DNA from: Roseovarius sp. M141
GTDB lineage: Bacteria; Pseudomonadota; Alphaproteobacteria; Rhodobacterales; Rhodobacteraceae
Direction: 5' to 3'
NCBI RefSeq assembly: GCF_024355225.1
Contig: NZ_VCNH01000008.1
Location: 1,674,001-1,738,000, forward strand
Length of the DNA stretch: 64,000 nucleotides
Part shown: in pieces, positions 39,147 through 49,796 of the stretch
How positions within the stretch are numbered: the first letter of the stretch is position 1
Layout of the letters: each line of letters begins with the position of its first letter
Notes under the pieces: model-generated
What the model saw: the letters and a program-made list of their open reading frames with translations, nothing else
Database searches by the model: none
Told to the model about the DNA's origin: nothing
Translations under genes and position numbers: made by a program

Positions 39147-39199
39147 GACGGGATAGACCCCGAAAAGGGGCAGTGTTTGAGGCAAAATCGGCGGGTGTC

Positions 39200-40366
39200 A
39201 TGACAGAAATGGTCTATGGATCGTCTCCCATCAGGGATGTCGAGCCGGTCCTTCCCAAATGGTGGCGGACGATCGACAAGTGGTCGATCTCTTGCGTTTT
39301 GATCCTGTTCGGGATCGGGCTGCTGCTGGGCTTTGCGGCGTCGCCGCCACTGGCCGAAAAGAACGGTTTTGCGCCCTTTCACTACGTTCAGCGACAGACA
39401 TTTTTTGGTGGAATGGCGATGATTGCCATGCTGGCGACGTCTATGATGGGGCCGATGCTGGTGCGCCGGTTGGCTGTGATCGGGTTCCTGCTCTCGCTGG
39501 TGGCGCTGATGCTGCTGCCGTTTCTGGGCACCGATTTTGGCAAGGGCGCGGTGCGTTGGTATTCGTTGGGGTTTGCATCCGTGCAGCCGTCGGAATTTCT
39601 CAAGCCCGGATTTGTCGTCGCCGCCGCGTGGATGATGGCCGCCAGCCGCGAGATCAGCGGTCCACCGGGGATGAGCTGGTCGTTCATTCTGACGTTGATC
39701 ATCGTCGCGTTTCTGGCGCTTCAGCCTGATTTCGGGCAGGCGTCCCTGGTGCTGTTTGCATGGGGCGTGATGTATTTCGTCGCAGGCGCGCCGATCCTGT
39801 TGCTGGCCGCGATGGCGGGGCTGGTGGTTTTGGGCGGTTCGTTCGCTTATTCCAATTCGCAGCACTTTGCGCGTCGCATCGATGGTTTCCTGTCGCCGGA
39901 TGTCGACCCGACCACGCAGCTGGGCTTTGCCACCAACGCCATTCAGGAGGGCGGGTTTTTCGGCGTGGGCGTGGGCGAGGGCACCGTCAAGTGGTCGCTG
40001 CCGGATGCGCATACCGATTTCATCATCGCGGTCGCGGCCGAGGAATACGGGCTGGTTCTGGTGCTGATCGTAATCGCACTATACGCCACGGTCGTCGTGC
40101 GCTCACTGATGCGCCTGATGCGCGAGCGTGATCCGTTCATCCGGCTGGCCGGCACGGGGCTGGCGTGCATCTTTGGCGTGCAGGCGATGATCAACATGGG
40201 CGTCGCGGTGCGCCTGCTGCCGGCCAAGGGGATGACGCTGCCCTTTGTCAGCTACGGCGGCTCGTCCCTGATTGCGGGGGGGATCGCGGTGGGCATGCTG
40301 TTCGCGTTCACCCGGTCGCGTCCGCAGGGCGAGATCGGTGATATCCTGCGCGGGAGGGCACGATGA
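39200..40366 (+). CDS. ftsW: cell-division lipid II polymerase/SEDS protein FtsW
   Basis: 388 residues with about ten transmembrane helices. SEDS signatures: [40 protein letters not shown] and the C-terminal [10 protein letters not shown]. FtsW polymerises septal glycan strands with FtsI. ATG 39200 matches the relatives' N-terminus (MTEMVYG). It overlaps murG by 4 nt. Here ftsW opens the block, which is separated from mraZ-ftsI-murE lying 20 kb downstream. Confidence 0.96.
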   Translation: MTEMVYGSSPIRDVEPVLPKWWRTIDKWSISCVLILFGIGLLLGFAASPPLAEKNGFAPFHYVQRQTFFGGMAMIAMLATSMMGPMLVRRLAVIGFLLSLVALMLLPFLGTDFGKGAVRWYSLGFASVQPSEFLKPGFVVAAAWMMAASREISGPPGMSWSFILTLIIVAFLALQPDFGQASLVLFAWGVMYFVAGAPILLLAAMAGLVVLGGSFAYSNSQHFARRIDGFLSPDVDPTTQLGFATNAIQEGGFFGVGVGEGTVKWSLPDAHTDFIIAVAAEEYGLVLVLIVIALYATVVVRSLMRLMRERDPFIRLAGTGLACIFGVQAMINMGVAVRLLPAKGMTLPFVSYGGSSLIAGGIAVGMLFAFTRSRPQGEIGDILRGRAR

Positions 40367-41478
40367 CCCGGCGCGCACCTCTTCTGCTGATGGCTGCCGG
40401 CGGCACCGGCGGGCACATGTTCCCCGCCCAATCGCTGGCCGAGCATATGCTGGCCCAGGGCTGGCGGGTGAAGCTGGCCACGGATGCGCGCGGCGCGCGT
40501 TACACCGGCGCGTTTCCCAGCGGGGTCGAGATCACGCAGATTTCCAGCGGCACGTTCGCGCGCGGCGGCGCGGCGGCCAAGGTGTTGACCCCCCTGCGCA
40601 TTGCGGGCGGGACGCTGGCCGCGATCTGGGGCATGCTGCGTGACAAGCCCGATGTCGTCATCGGCTTTGGCGGCTATCCCAGCATCCCGGCGCTGTCCGC
40701 CGCGTGGATTCTGCGCCGTCCGCGCATGGTGCATGAACAGAACGGTGTGCTGGGCCGGGTCAACCGGATCTTTGCGACACGTGTCGATGCTCTGGCCTGC
40801 GGCATTTGGCCTACCGACCTGCCCGAGGGGATCGAGGGCTATCATGTCGGCAATCCGGTGCGCGCCGCCGTACGCGAGCGGGCAGGCGCGGGATATATTC
40901 CACCGGGCGATTACCCGATGTCGATCCTTGTGGTCGGCGGCAGTCAGGGCGCGCGCATCCTCAGCGATGTCGTGCCGCCCGCCATTGCCAGCCTGCCGAT
41001 GGACCTGCTGCGCAATATCCGCGTCGCGCATCAGGCGCGCGGCGAGGATTTGCAGCGCGTCAGCGAATACTACACCGAGCAGGGCATCGCCGCCGAGGTC
41101 GAGGAATTCTTTGACGACGTACCGCGCCGGATGAGCGAGGCGCAGCTGATCATCAGCCGCGCGGGCGCATCGTCCGTCGCCGATATCGCCGTGATCGGGC
41201 GCCCGTCGATCCTGATCCCCTACGCCGCCGCGGCCGGGGACCATCAGACCGCCAACGCGCAGGCGCTTAAAAAAGCGGGGGCGACGATCCTCGTCCCCGA
41301 AAGCCGCCTCGACCACGAGGCGCTGGCCGAGCAGATCCAGACCATCATCGGCAACCCCAAAGGGGCCGCGCAAATGTCGCATGCCGCGCTGGGCAGTGCG
41401 ATGCCGGATGCGACTGAACGGCTGGCCCATCTGATCGGCTGGCTGGCCCAACAGGCGGCCCAGAAAGGAAAAACATAG
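40363..41478 (+). CDS. murG: UDP-GlcNAc:lipid I transferase MurG
   Basis: 371 residues. GT-B glycosyltransferase: glycine loop [19 protein letters not shown] (about 10-28), [26 protein letters not shown] and the C-terminal UDP-binding loops ([35 protein letters not shown]). Converts lipid I to lipid II at the inner face of the membrane. ATGA overlap with ftsW, and murC starts directly after its stop. Confidence 0.97.
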   Translation: MTRRAPLLLMAAGGTGGHMFPAQSLAEHMLAQGWRVKLATDARGARYTGAFPSGVEITQISSGTFARGGAAAKVLTPLRIAGGTLAAIWGMLRDKPDVVIGFGGYPSIPALSAAWILRRPRMVHEQNGVLGRVNRIFATRVDALACGIWPTDLPEGIEGYHVGNPVRAAVRERAGAGYIPPGDYPMSILVVGGSQGARILSDVVPPAIASLPMDLLRNIRVAHQARGEDLQRVSEYYTEQGIAAEVEEFFDDVPRRMSEAQLIISRAGASSVADIAVIGRPSILIPYAAAAGDHQTANAQALKKAGATILVPESRLDHEALAEQIQTIIGNPKGAAQMSHAALGSAMPDATERLAHLIGWLAQQAAQKGKT

Positions 41479-42888
41479 ATGAATTCAGCAGCCACGAAAA
41501 TGCCCGGTGATGTCGGACCCATCCATTTCGTCGGGATCGGCGGCATCGGCATGTCGGGTATCGCGGAGGTGCTGTTGAACCACGGCTATACCGTGCAAGG
41601 GTCGGACCTGAAGCGCAGCCCCCTGACCGACCGGCTGGAGGCGAACGGCGCGCTGATCTTCGAGGGGCAGAGGGCTGAAAATCTGGACGCAGCCGAGGTT
41701 GTCGTGATCTCTTCCGCGATCAAGCCCGGCAACCCGGAACTGGACGAGGCGCGCCGCAGGGGCCTGCCGGTTGTGCGCCGCGCCGAAATGCTGGCCGAGC
41801 TGATGCGCCTGAAATCCAACATTGCGGTTGCGGGCACGCACGGCAAGACGACGACGACCACCATGGTCGCCGCGCTGCTGGATCACGGTCAGTTTGATCC
41901 CACGGTGGTGAACGGTGGCATCATTCACGCCTATGGCAGCAACGCGCATGTCGGGGCCGGCGAATGGATGGTCGTCGAGGCGGACGAGAGCGACGGAACC
42001 TTCAACCGCCTGCCTGCGACGATCGCCATCGTCACCAATATCGACCCCGAGCATATGGACCACTGGGGGACCGTGGCCGCGCTGCACAAGGGGTTTGAGG
42101 ATTTCGTCAGCAACATTCCGTTCTACGGGCTGGCGATCTGCTGTACCGATGATGCCGATGTGCAGACGCTCCTTGCGAAAATCACCGACCGTCGTGTGAT
42201 TACCTATGGGTTTAACGCGCAGGCCGATGTGCGGGCCGTGAATCTTCGCTATGCCAAGGGTGTTGCGCATTTTGATGTCGCGCTTCAGGCCGAGGGCACG
42301 GTGATCGAGGGCTGCACGTTGCCCATGCCCGGCGATCACAACGTCAGTAACGCGCTCAGCGCCGTCGCCGTCGCGCGCCATCTGGGTATGAAGACCGTCG
42401 AAATCCGCGATGCACTGGCCAGTTTCGGTGGGGTCAACCGCCGCTTTACCCGCGTGGGCGAGGTCGACGGCGTGACCATCATCGACGATTACGCCCACCA
42501 CCCGACCGAGATTTCAGCCGTGCTGAAAGCCGCGCGCCACGCCACCGAAGGCCGTGTCATTGCCGTGCATCAGCCGCATCGCTACACGCGCCTCAGCCAT
42601 CACTTCGAGGAATTCTGCGCGTGCTTCAACGAGGCCGACATCGTCGGAATCGCCCCGGTCTATGCTGCGGGCGAGGATCCCGTACCCGGCGCCAGCCGCG
42701 ACGATCTGGTCGCGGGCCTGATCGAGCGGGGGCACCGCGACGCGCATGCCATCGAGGGGGAGGCGGGGCTGGCCGCCTTGGTCCGCGCCCATGCGCGGCC
42801 CGGCGATCTGGTGGTCTGCCTTGGCGCCGGCACGATCAGCGGCTGGGCGACCAGGCTGCCGGAGGCGCTGAAAACATCGCAATTGTAG
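41479..42888 (+). CDS. murC: UDP-N-acetylmuramate--L-alanine ligase
   Basis: 469 residues. N-terminal UMAG-binding [18 protein letters not shown]-loop [13 protein letters not shown] (about 114-126); the Mg-binding [18 protein letters not shown]; and the C-domain [11 protein letters not shown] and HQPHRYTRL. It adds the first residue of the peptide stem. Start codon immediately after the murG stop. Confidence 0.97.
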   Translation: MNSAATKMPGDVGPIHFVGIGGIGMSGIAEVLLNHGYTVQGSDLKRSPLTDRLEANGALIFEGQRAENLDAAEVVVISSAIKPGNPELDEARRRGLPVVRRAEMLAELMRLKSNIAVAGTHGKTTTTTMVAALLDHGQFDPTVVNGGIIHAYGSNAHVGAGEWMVVEADESDGTFNRLPATIAIVTNIDPEHMDHWGTVAALHKGFEDFVSNIPFYGLAICCTDDADVQTLLAKITDRRVITYGFNAQADVRAVNLRYAKGVAHFDVALQAEGTVIEGCTLPMPGDHNVSNALSAVAVARHLGMKTVEIRDALASFGGVNRRFTRVGEVDGVTIIDDYAHHPTEISAVLKAARHATEGRVIAVHQPHRYTRLSHHFEEFCACFNEADIVGIAPVYAAGEDPVPGASRDDLVAGLIERGHRDAHAIEGEAGLAALVRAHARPGDLVVCLGAGTISGWATRLPEALKTSQL

Positions 42889-42900
42889 GAAGGATAGGCC

Positions 42901-43161
42901 ATGCCGACGTCGCTGATACTCGCTTGTATATGGGTGCTGGGCGCGAACCTGCTGGCGATGACGCCCAGCGGCGAAAATCACTGGCGCGCAGCCTATGTTC
43001 TGATCGCCGTGGGCATCCCGATCCTGGGCTATGTGACCTGGCAGACGGGGCCGTGGATCGGGCTTTTCTGCCTTGTTGCGGCTGTGACGATCCTGCGCTG
43101 GCCGGTGGTTTACCTGTGGCGCTGGCTGCGTGGCCCTCAGCAGGGGCTTGCCGAGGATTGA
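42901..43161 (+). CDS. small membrane protein, DUF2484 type
   Basis: 86 residues with three hydrophobic segments (about 2-20, 30-47, 50-72) and a basic C-terminus (RWLRGPQQGLAED). Matches in size and location the DUF2484 family known from Rhodobacterales, found between murC and murB; the family name is from memory of that context. Starts 12 bp after murC with RBS AGGAAGGA. Function unknown; a role in envelope synthesis is guessed only from location. Confidence 0.75.
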   Translation: MPTSLILACIWVLGANLLAMTPSGENHWRAAYVLIAVGIPILGYVTWQTGPWIGLFCLVAAVTILRWPVVYLWRWLRGPQQGLAED

Positions 43162-43216
43162 GCCGGGCGAAACCTTGCACCAACGCCCGCCAGAGGACTG
43201 GCTGGAGGACCGGCAT

Positions 43217-43498
43217 ATGACATCCAATGTGACGATATTATTCGCCTTCATGGCGGCAGCATTCAGCGTTGGCGTTTATGTGTTTTTCCGGCTGTGCCTG
43301 CGGCGTACATTGCGCTCTGCCGGACTTGGCTGGCTGATCTGCGCCACCATCGTTCTTGCGCTGGGCTGGACCGCGTTTGCGCTGGATTTGCCGCCGCGCA
43401 CCGCGGTCTTTACCGGGCTGATCCTGCCGGTTTGGCTGATCGGCGGGCTGCTGGGGCTTCTGATCGGCCTCATCCGTGGCGGGAGGGCAGATAAATGA
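43217..43498 (+). CDS. small inner-membrane protein of unknown function
   Basis: 93 residues with three hydrophobic helices (about 5-27, 37-56, 64-86) and a cytoplasmic basic end. Starts at ATG 43217 behind GGAGGA; its stop overlaps the murB start by 4 nt (ATGA), so it is translated with murB. No named family recognised. Together with the DUF2484 gene it forms a two-gene insert in the Mur block. Confidence 0.7.
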   Translation: MTSNVTILFAFMAAAFSVGVYVFFRLCLRRTLRSAGLGWLICATIVLALGWTAFALDLPPRTAVFTGLILPVWLIGGLLGLLIGLIRGGRADK

Positions 43499-44448
43499 GC
43501 GGGCAAATGCCCCAGGTGCGTGGTAGGTTGACGCCGCAGCGGCCCTTGGCTGACCTCACATGGCTGCGCGTGGGTGGACCTGCGGACTGGCTGTTCCAGC
43601 CTGCCGACGAGGCGGATCTGGCTGGATTTCTGGCCGCGTTGGACCCTGCCATCAAGGTCTTTCCCATGGGCGTCGGCAGCAACCTGATCGTGCGCGACGG
43701 GGGGCTGCGCGCAGTGGTGATCCGCCTTGGGCGCGGCTTTAACGGGATCAAGGTGGAGGGCACCCGCGTTACCGTCGGCGCAGCGGCGCTGGACGCGCAT
43801 GTGGCAAAGCGGGCGGCGGGGGCCGGGGTGGACCTGACATTTCTGCGCACCATTCCGGGCGCCATCGGCGGCGCCTTGCGGATGAATGCCGGGTGCTACG
43901 GCACCTATACCGCCGACGCCTTCGTCTCGGCCCGCGCTGTCACGCGGGAGGGACAGATCGTCGCGCTCACAGCGCAGGACATGAATTTCCGCTACCGCCA
44001 GACCGACCTGCCCGAGGGCTGGGTGCTGACCTCTGCCGTGCTGCAAGGGCCCGCTGGCGATCCTGCCGCGCTGGAGGCGCGCATGGCCGCACAACTGCAA
44101 AAGCGGGACGAGACGCAGCCGACCAAGGACCGCACCGCCGGCAGCACATTTCGCAACCCCGCCGGATTCAGCAGCACGGGGCAGGCGGACGACACGCATG
44201 ACTTAAAGGCGTGGAAGGTGATCGACGATGCCGGAATGCGCGGCGCCCGGCTGGGAGGGGCGCAGATGAGCCCCAAGCATTCCAACTTTTTGGTCAATAC
44301 CGGAGGCGCCACAGCAGCCGATCTGGAAGGATTGGGAGAATCCGTCAGAAAAAAGGTTTTTCAAACCAGCGCAATAGAGTTAGAGTGGGAAATCATGAGG
44401 GTCGGCGAACCGGCCCCTGATGGGACACAGGCGTCCGACACACTATAA
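43495..44448 (+). CDS. murB: UDP-N-acetylenolpyruvoylglucosamine reductase
   Basis: 317 residues. FAD-binding fold: [50 protein letters not shown] (about 117-134), and the C-terminal [23 protein letters not shown] with the catalytic Ser and Glu (ELEWEI). Reduces UDP-GlcNAc-enolpyruvate with NADPH to UDP-MurNAc. Overlaps the preceding small gene by 4 nt. Confidence 0.97.
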   Translation: MSGQMPQVRGRLTPQRPLADLTWLRVGGPADWLFQPADEADLAGFLAALDPAIKVFPMGVGSNLIVRDGGLRAVVIRLGRGFNGIKVEGTRVTVGAAALDAHVAKRAAGAGVDLTFLRTIPGAIGGALRMNAGCYGTYTADAFVSARAVTREGQIVALTAQDMNFRYRQTDLPEGWVLTSAVLQGPAGDPAALEARMAAQLQKRDETQPTKDRTAGSTFRNPAGFSSTGQADDTHDLKAWKVIDDAGMRGARLGGAQMSPKHSNFLVNTGGATAADLEGLGESVRKKVFQTSAIELEWEIMRVGEPAPDGTQASDTL

Positions 44449-44453
44449 AGACA

Positions 44454-44499
44454 GGGCGCACGCGCCCAAAACCAATAAAAACAGGGCCGAAAACGGCCC
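44454..44499 (+). promoter_or_regulatory. two tandem mini-hairpins between murB and ddl
   Basis: GGGCGC-AC-GCGCCC (44454-44467) and GGGCCG-AAAA-CGGCCC (44484-44499), each preceded by ACA and separated by an A-rich linker. They occupy most of the 70-bp gap ahead of the GTG-started ddl gene. No T-run; possibly mRNA processing or a translational brake. Confidence 0.45.
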
Positions 44500-44518
44500 G
44501 GCACATTGAGGCAGATCG

Positions 44519-45439
44519 GTGGTTCGTTCGAGCAGAACAAACCCCAAAGTTGCGGTGATAATGGGCGGCCCGTCGGCAGAGCGCGACGTGTCGTTGTCCT
44601 CTGGACGTGAATGCGCCACCGCGCTGAGGGATGAAGGCTATGTCGTGGTCGAGGTCGATGCCGGCCCCGATCTGGCGCAAAAGCTGTCTGAAATTTCCCC
44701 TGACGTCGTCTTTAACGCCCTGCATGGTCGCTGGGGCGAGGATGGCTGCGTGCAGGGCATGCTGGAATGGCTGCGCATTCCCTACACCCATTCGGGCGTC
44801 TTGTCCTCGGCGCTGGCGATGGACAAGGAGGCGACGAAATCTGCCTACCGCGCCGCCGGCCTGCCGGTCGTGCCCAGCATCCTCGCCAATCGCGATGACG
44901 TCTGTGCGCGGCATCCCATGTCGCCGCCCTATGTGGTCAAACCCTATAACGAGGGTTCCTCGGTCGGGGTCTATATCGTGCATGAGGCGGCGAATGGCCC
45001 CGCGCAACTGTCAGATGATATGCCCGAGCGCGTGATGGTCGAGGCGTATGCGCCAGGCCGCGAGCTGACCACCACCGTCGTCGGTGATCGGGCGCTGATC
45101 GTGACCGACATCATCACCGATGGCTGGTACGATTATTCCGCGAAATACGAGGTCGGCGGGTCGCGCCACGTCGTGCCCGCTGACATCCCGCAGGACATTT
45201 TCGATCTGTGCATGGATTACGCCCTGCGCGCGCATGTGGCGCTGGGGTGCCGGGGCGTCAGCCGCACTGATTTCCGCTGGGATGAGGCGCGCGGCGCGCA
45301 GGGTCTGATCCTGCTGGAGACGAACACGCAGCCGGGCATGACGCCGACATCGCTCAGCCCCGAACAGGCGCAGGCGGTCGGGATGAGCTTTGGCGCGCTC
45401 TGCCGCTGGATGGTCGAGGATGCATCATGGGGCAGGTAA
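44519..45439 (+). CDS. ddl: D-alanine--D-alanine ligase
   Basis: 306 residues from GTG 44519 behind TTGAGG. ATP-grasp fold: VIMGGPSAERDVSLSSG, ALHGRWGEDGCVQGMLEW, PYVVKPYNEGSSVGVYIV and the metal site LLETNTQPGMTPTSLSP (about 264-280). Makes the D-Ala-D-Ala end of the peptidoglycan stem. ftsQ begins inside its 3' end (13-nt overlap). Confidence 0.97.
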   Translation: MVRSSRTNPKVAVIMGGPSAERDVSLSSGRECATALRDEGYVVVEVDAGPDLAQKLSEISPDVVFNALHGRWGEDGCVQGMLEWLRIPYTHSGVLSSALAMDKEATKSAYRAAGLPVVPSILANRDDVCARHPMSPPYVVKPYNEGSSVGVYIVHEAANGPAQLSDDMPERVMVEAYAPGRELTTTVVGDRALIVTDIITDGWYDYSAKYEVGGSRHVVPADIPQDIFDLCMDYALRAHVALGCRGVSRTDFRWDEARGAQGLILLETNTQPGMTPTSLSPEQAQAVGMSFGALCRWMVEDASWGR

Positions 45440-46302
45440 GCGCACGCAACGATCCCGCGCCATCGCGCTGGTCCTACCGGATGCAGCGGGTGCTGCTGAC
45501 GCCGATGTACCGGCGCATGCTGCGCTTTGGTGTGCCGTTCTGCCTGACCTTCGGAGTTGCGTCCTGGTATCTGACGGACCCTGCCGTTCAGCAGCGCATG
45601 ATGCTGACGTTCAACGATTTGCGCCAGCAGATCCAGACCCGTCCCGAATTCATGGTCAAGCTTCTGGCGGTCGAGGGCGCCAGTCCGCGAACTGCCGAGG
45701 ATGTGCGCGACAGCTTTGGCTATGTGCTGCCGCTCAGTTCGTTCGATATGGATCTGGAGGCCGTGCGCGCCGCGATCGAGGATATTCCCGCCGTCGCCAG
45801 TGCCGCCGTGCGCGTGCGTCAGGGCGGCGTGCTGGAGGTCCGCGTGCATGAACGCCAGCCCGCCGCACTGCTGCGCGTGCCCAAGGGGCTGATCGTGATC
45901 GATAACGCGGGCGTCGCGCTGGACGCCGTCGCCCACCGGGCCGAGCGGGCCAAGTTACTGGTGGTGACCGGCGACGGCGCGCAGGAGGCAGTGCCCGAGG
46001 CGCTGGCGATCCGTGCCGCCGCCGGTCCGCTGGGCACGCGTCTGCGGGGCCTCGTGCGGATGGGAGCACGCCGCTGGGACGTGGTGCTGGATCGCGGCCA
46101 GCGCATCCTGCTGCCGGTGGACGATCCGGTCCGCGCGCTGGAGCGCGTGATCGTGCTGAACGAGGCGCAGACGATGCTGGAGCGCGACATCGCGGTCGTG
46201 GACATGCGGCTGGCCGACCGGCCAACGCTGAGAATGAACGAGCCCGCCAGTCAGGAATGGTGGCGCGTACGGAACTTGAGTGCAGGGACAGGCGCAAAAT
46301 GA
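45427..46302 (+). CDS. ftsQ: cell-division protein FtsQ
   Basis: 291 residues. Cytoplasmic tail (about 1-35), one membrane helix (about 36-50), then a POTRA domain (KLLAVEGASPRTAEDVRDSF to about 120) and the beta domain (FtsQ/DivIB) ending in an alphaproteobacterial LRMNEPASQEWWRVRN-type region. Bridges FtsL/FtsB and the late divisome in the periplasm. ATGA overlap with ftsA. Confidence 0.95.
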   Translation: MGQVSARNDPAPSRWSYRMQRVLLTPMYRRMLRFGVPFCLTFGVASWYLTDPAVQQRMMLTFNDLRQQIQTRPEFMVKLLAVEGASPRTAEDVRDSFGYVLPLSSFDMDLEAVRAAIEDIPAVASAAVRVRQGGVLEVRVHERQPAALLRVPKGLIVIDNAGVALDAVAHRAERAKLLVVTGDGAQEAVPEALAIRAAAGPLGTRLRGLVRMGARRWDVVLDRGQRILLPVDDPVRALERVIVLNEAQTMLERDIAVVDMRLADRPTLRMNEPASQEWWRVRNLSAGTGAK

Positions 46303-47633
46303 TCGAACTTTATGAATCCCAACGCGCAATGCGCAACATGCGCCGCGCCGCCATGCAGCGCGGTGTCGTGGCCGTACTGGATGTGGGCACGTCCAAGATC
46401 GCCTGCCTTGTGCTGCGGTTCGACGGCACCGACAAGCATCCCGATGACAGTGGCATCGGCGCGATGGCGGGGCAGGCGGGGTTCCGCGTGATCGGCGCCG
46501 CGACGACCCGCTCGCGTGGTGTCCGCTTTGGCGAAATCGACGCCATGGCCGAAACCGAGCGCGCCATTCGCACGTCCGTTCAGGCCGCGCAAAAGATGGC
46601 CAACATGCGCGTCGATCATGTCATCGCGTGTTTTTCGGGCGCTGGGCCGCGCAGCTACGGCTTGGCCGGTCAGGTCGAACTGGAGGGGCACATGGTGTCC
46701 GAGCAGGACGTCGGCCGCGTTCTGTCGGCCTGCGAAGTCCCCGATTTCGGGGATGGCCGCGAGGTGCTTCATGCGCAGCCGGTGAATTTCGCACTGGATC
46801 ACCGGTCGGGTCTGATCGACCCGCGCGGGCAGATGGGCAACGCGCTGAGCACCGATTTGCACATGCTGACGGTCGACAGCGCGCCGATCCAGAATCTGGC
46901 CTATTGCGTCAAGCGCTGCGATCTGGAGTTGGCCGGCATCGCCAGCTCGGCCTATGTCGCCGGCATTTCGTCGCTGGTCGAGGACGAACAGGAACTGGGC
47001 GCCGCCTGTATCGATCTGGGCGGCGGCAGCGCCGGCATCTCGATCTTTATCAAGAAGCACATGATCTACTGTGACAGCGTCCGCATGGGCGGCGAGCATG
47101 TGACCTCCGACATCTCGATGGGTCTGCAAGTGCCGACCGCGGTCGCCGAACGGATCAAGACATTCTATGGCGGCGTCGTCGCCACCGGCATGGACGACCG
47201 CGAGATGATCGAGATCAACAGCGACACCGGCGATTGGGACCATGACAGGCGCAGCGTCAGCCGCGCCGAGCTGATCGGCATCATGCGCCCCCGCGTCGAG
47301 GAAATTCTGGAGGAGGTGCGCGCTCGTCTGGACGCCGCCGGTTTCGATTGCCTGCCCAGCCAGCAGATCGTGCTGACGGGCGGCGGCAGCCAGATCCCCG
47401 GCCTTGACGGGTTGGCCAGCCGCATTCTGGGTCAGCAGGTGCGTCTGGGGCGCCCCCTGCGCGTGCATGGATTGCCGCAGGCTGCGACCGGCGCCGGGTT
47501 TGCCAGCGCGGTGGGCATGTGCCTGTTTGCGGCGAACCCGCAGGACGAATGGTGGGACTTTGAGCTGCCGGTTGATCGCTATCCCGCGCGGTCGCTGAAG
47601 CGGGCGGTGAAATGGTTCCGTGACAACTGGTAG
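46299..47633 (+). CDS. ftsA: cell-division protein FtsA
   Basis: 444 residues from ATG 46299. Actin-like ATPase: VVAVLDVGTSKIACLVLRF (phosphate 1), the 1C subdomain about 95-170, ACIDLGGGSAGISIF (phosphate 2, about 233-247) and VLTGGGSQIPGLDGLA. A C-terminal amphipathic segment (SLKRAVKWFRDNW) anchors FtsZ to the membrane. Overlaps ftsQ by 4 nt; a 173-bp gap then precedes ftsZ. Confidence 0.97.
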   Translation: MIELYESQRAMRNMRRAAMQRGVVAVLDVGTSKIACLVLRFDGTDKHPDDSGIGAMAGQAGFRVIGAATTRSRGVRFGEIDAMAETERAIRTSVQAAQKMANMRVDHVIACFSGAGPRSYGLAGQVELEGHMVSEQDVGRVLSACEVPDFGDGREVLHAQPVNFALDHRSGLIDPRGQMGNALSTDLHMLTVDSAPIQNLAYCVKRCDLELAGIASSAYVAGISSLVEDEQELGAACIDLGGGSAGISIFIKKHMIYCDSVRMGGEHVTSDISMGLQVPTAVAERIKTFYGGVVATGMDDREMIEINSDTGDWDHDRRSVSRAELIGIMRPRVEEILEEVRARLDAAGFDCLPSQQIVLTGGGSQIPGLDGLASRILGQQVRLGRPLRVHGLPQAATGAGFASAVGMCLFAANPQDEWWDFELPVDRYPARSLKRAVKWFRDNW

Positions 47634-47671
47634 CCCCAAGATGCGGTGCCATCGGCGAAATCCCGCGAATC

Positions 47672-47687
47672 GACGCCAAAAAGCGTC
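47672..47687 (+). promoter_or_regulatory. inverted repeat in the ftsA-ftsZ gap
   Basis: GACGC-N6-GCGTC followed by TATATTTGG. It lies about 40 bp after ftsA in a gap that in alphaproteobacteria usually carries ftsZ promoters. May be a weak terminator or a protein-binding site. Confidence 0.35.
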
Positions 47688-47806
47688 TATATTTGGTGGT
47701 TCGGCGGTGTTTTTTAGGTGACGATCCGGGCACTTCCCGATAACAATGCGAATTACGGCAGAAAAACGGCCCGCGAATGTGGGCGCAAGCACAGGCGGAC
47801 AGAGCA

Positions 47807-49525
47807 ATGACATTGAACCTCACCATGCCCGGACGCGAAGACCTCAAGCCCCGGATCACCGTTTTCGGTGTTGGCGGCGCTGGCGGTAACGCAGTCAACA
47901 ACATGATTGAAAAGCAGCTGGATGGGGTCGAGTTCGTTGTTGCAAACACGGACGCGCAGGCGCTTCAGCAGTCGAATGCCGAAAGCCTGATCCAACTTGG
48001 CGTGAAAGTGACCGAAGGGCTGGGCGCGGGCGCCCGTGCGTCGGTCGGCGCTGCCGCTGCAGAGGAAAGCATCGAACAGATCGTCGATCATCTGGCCGGC
48101 GCGCATATGTGCTTTATCACTGCCGGAATGGGCGGCGGCACCGGGACCGGTGCCGCACCGATCATCGCGCAGGCCGCGCGTGAATTGGGTGTTCTGACCG
48201 TCGGCGTCGTGACCAAGCCGTTCCAGTTCGAAGGCGGCAAGCGGATGAAGCAGGCCGAGGACGGCGTCGAGTCGCTGCAAAAGGTCGTCGATACGCTGAT
48301 CATCATTCCCAACCAGAACCTGTTCCGTCTGGCCAATGAGAAGACGACGTTCACCGAAGCCTTTAGCATGGCTGACGACGTTCTGTATCAGGGCGTCAAG
48401 GGCGTGACCGACCTGATGGTGCGTCCGGGCCTGATCAACCTCGATTTTGCCGACGTGCGCGCGGTGATGGACGAGATGGGCAAGGCGATGATGGGCACCG
48501 GCGAGGCCGAGGGCGAGGATCGTGCGATCCAGGCCGCCGAAAAGGCCATCGCAAACCCGCTGCTCGACGAAATCAGCCTGCGCGGCGCCAAGGGCGTCCT
48601 GATCAACATCACCGGCGGCACCGATTTGACCCTGTTCGAGCTGGACGAAGCCGCGAACCGCATCCGCGAGGAAGTGGATTCGGAAGCGAACATCATTGTC
48701 GGCTCCACCATGGATCCCGAGATGCAAGGCAAGATGCGCGTCAGCGTCGTGGCCACCGGCATCGACGCGGTCGCGGCCACAACCGAAGTGCCCGTCCCGC
48801 GCCGTTCGCTGGCCGAGCCGCTGCGCCAGACGCTCAGCGTCGAGCAGGAGGAGCCCCGCGAAGAGGCAGAGCGCGCGGAGCCCGCGCCGACACCCGAGCC
48901 CGTTCAGCCCGCCGCGCGTACCGAAGAGGCGCCCGAGCCGTCGCTGTTCACCTCGATCGAGGCCGGGCGCGCCGCCGCCGAAGAGCGGGCGGAGGATGTC
49001 TTTGAACCGCGCCAAGAGCGTCAGGAACGTCCCGAGCGTCAAGAACGCCAGTTCGAGTCGTCACGCCCGACTGCCGCAAGGTCCGGCAGTGATTTGCCGC
49101 CCCCGGCATATACTCCGCGCGCGATCGAACCCGAATATGAGCCCGAAGAGGAACTTCAGGCCTATGTCGCCTCGCGCCCCGCGTCGACTGGCACGCCGTC
49201 CGACGATGTCATGGCACGGTTGCACACCGCCGTCGGCAACGCCGCGTCGCGCCGCCCGGTAGGCGCCCAGACGCCGCAGGTGCGTCAGGCCCAGCAGCAG
49301 GCCCGCAACTCCGATATGCAGCAGCCCGCCGAGCGTCCGCGCTTTGGTATCAATTCGCTGCTGAACCGGATGACCGGCCACGGTCAGGAGGCCGAAGCGC
49401 CGCGCCAGCATCGCCAGCAGCCCAGCGTTCAGGCACAGCAGCCCGCCCCGGCGCCCGTCCCGCACGAGGAAGAGCGTGACGAGCAGATCGAAATCCCGGC
49501 CTTCCTGCGCCGTCAGGCCAACTGA
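47807..49525 (+). CDS. ftsZ: cell-division GTPase FtsZ
   Basis: 572 residues from ATG 47807. GTPase core (about 15-320) with [14 protein letters not shown], the tubulin signature GGGTGTG (109-115) and the T7-loop region near [13 protein letters not shown] long, repetitive Glu/Arg/Gln/Pro-rich linker (about 335-550), characteristic of alphaproteobacteria, leads to the conserved C-terminal peptide [10 protein letters not shown], which binds FtsA. It forms the Z-ring. The linker shows short [18 protein letters not shown] repeats (about 405-420). Confidence 0.97.
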   Translation: MTLNLTMPGREDLKPRITVFGVGGAGGNAVNNMIEKQLDGVEFVVANTDAQALQQSNAESLIQLGVKVTEGLGAGARASVGAAAAEESIEQIVDHLAGAHMCFITAGMGGGTGTGAAPIIAQAARELGVLTVGVVTKPFQFEGGKRMKQAEDGVESLQKVVDTLIIIPNQNLFRLANEKTTFTEAFSMADDVLYQGVKGVTDLMVRPGLINLDFADVRAVMDEMGKAMMGTGEAEGEDRAIQAAEKAIANPLLDEISLRGAKGVLINITGGTDLTLFELDEAANRIREEVDSEANIIVGSTMDPEMQGKMRVSVVATGIDAVAATTEVPVPRRSLAEPLRQTLSVEQEEPREEAERAEPAPTPEPVQPAARTEEAPEPSLFTSIEAGRAAAEERAEDVFEPRQERQERPERQERQFESSRPTAARSGSDLPPPAYTPRAIEPEYEPEEELQAYVASRPASTGTPSDDVMARLHTAVGNAASRRPVGAQTPQVRQAQQQARNSDMQQPAERPRFGINSLLNRMTGHGQEAEAPRQHRQQPSVQAQQPAPAPVPHEEERDEQIEIPAFLRRQAN

Positions 49526-49558
49526 TCCGCGCACGCAACCAACCGTAATAACGCATCA

Positions 49559-49585
49559 AAAGGCCGCCTCAGGGCGGCCTTTTTT
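49559..49585 (+). terminator. intrinsic terminator after ftsZ
   Basis: Stem AAAGGCCGCC/GGCGGCCTTT with a TCAG loop, followed by TTTCG; the arm-plus-T-run pattern is clear. Ends the division transcript before lpxC. Confidence 0.9.
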
Positions 49586-49726
49586 CGTGAACGCAGGCGG
49601 TTTTGCGCGCCTCTAACATGATGATATTATGTGCAAAGCTACATCTAGGCGAAATACCGCCGCCGGGGACTCGGGCATGTTTCAAACGGTTGCAAAGATT
49701 GAGTTGAGCCATCGGCGCTCACGGCT

Positions 49727-49742
49727 TAAATCCTTTTTAACC
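49727..49742 (+). promoter_or_regulatory. CtrA-type binding site upstream of lpxC
   Basis: TTAA-N7-TTAAC, a perfect match to the established CtrA full-site consensus (TTAA-N7-TTAAC), 55 bp before the lpxC GTG start. It overlaps or lies next to the likely lpxC promoter. Confidence 0.65.
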
Positions 49743-49796
49743 ACAGCGGCAAGACCGTCTGGTGGACCCCGAGGCAACAAATTTTATGAGGGCAAT

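Noticed and set aside
49629..49796. Extension of LpxC to a start at 49629
   Set aside because: The added residues have no LpxC homology, overlap the CtrA-type site, and GTG 49797 has a good GAGGG ribosome site and gives the standard length.
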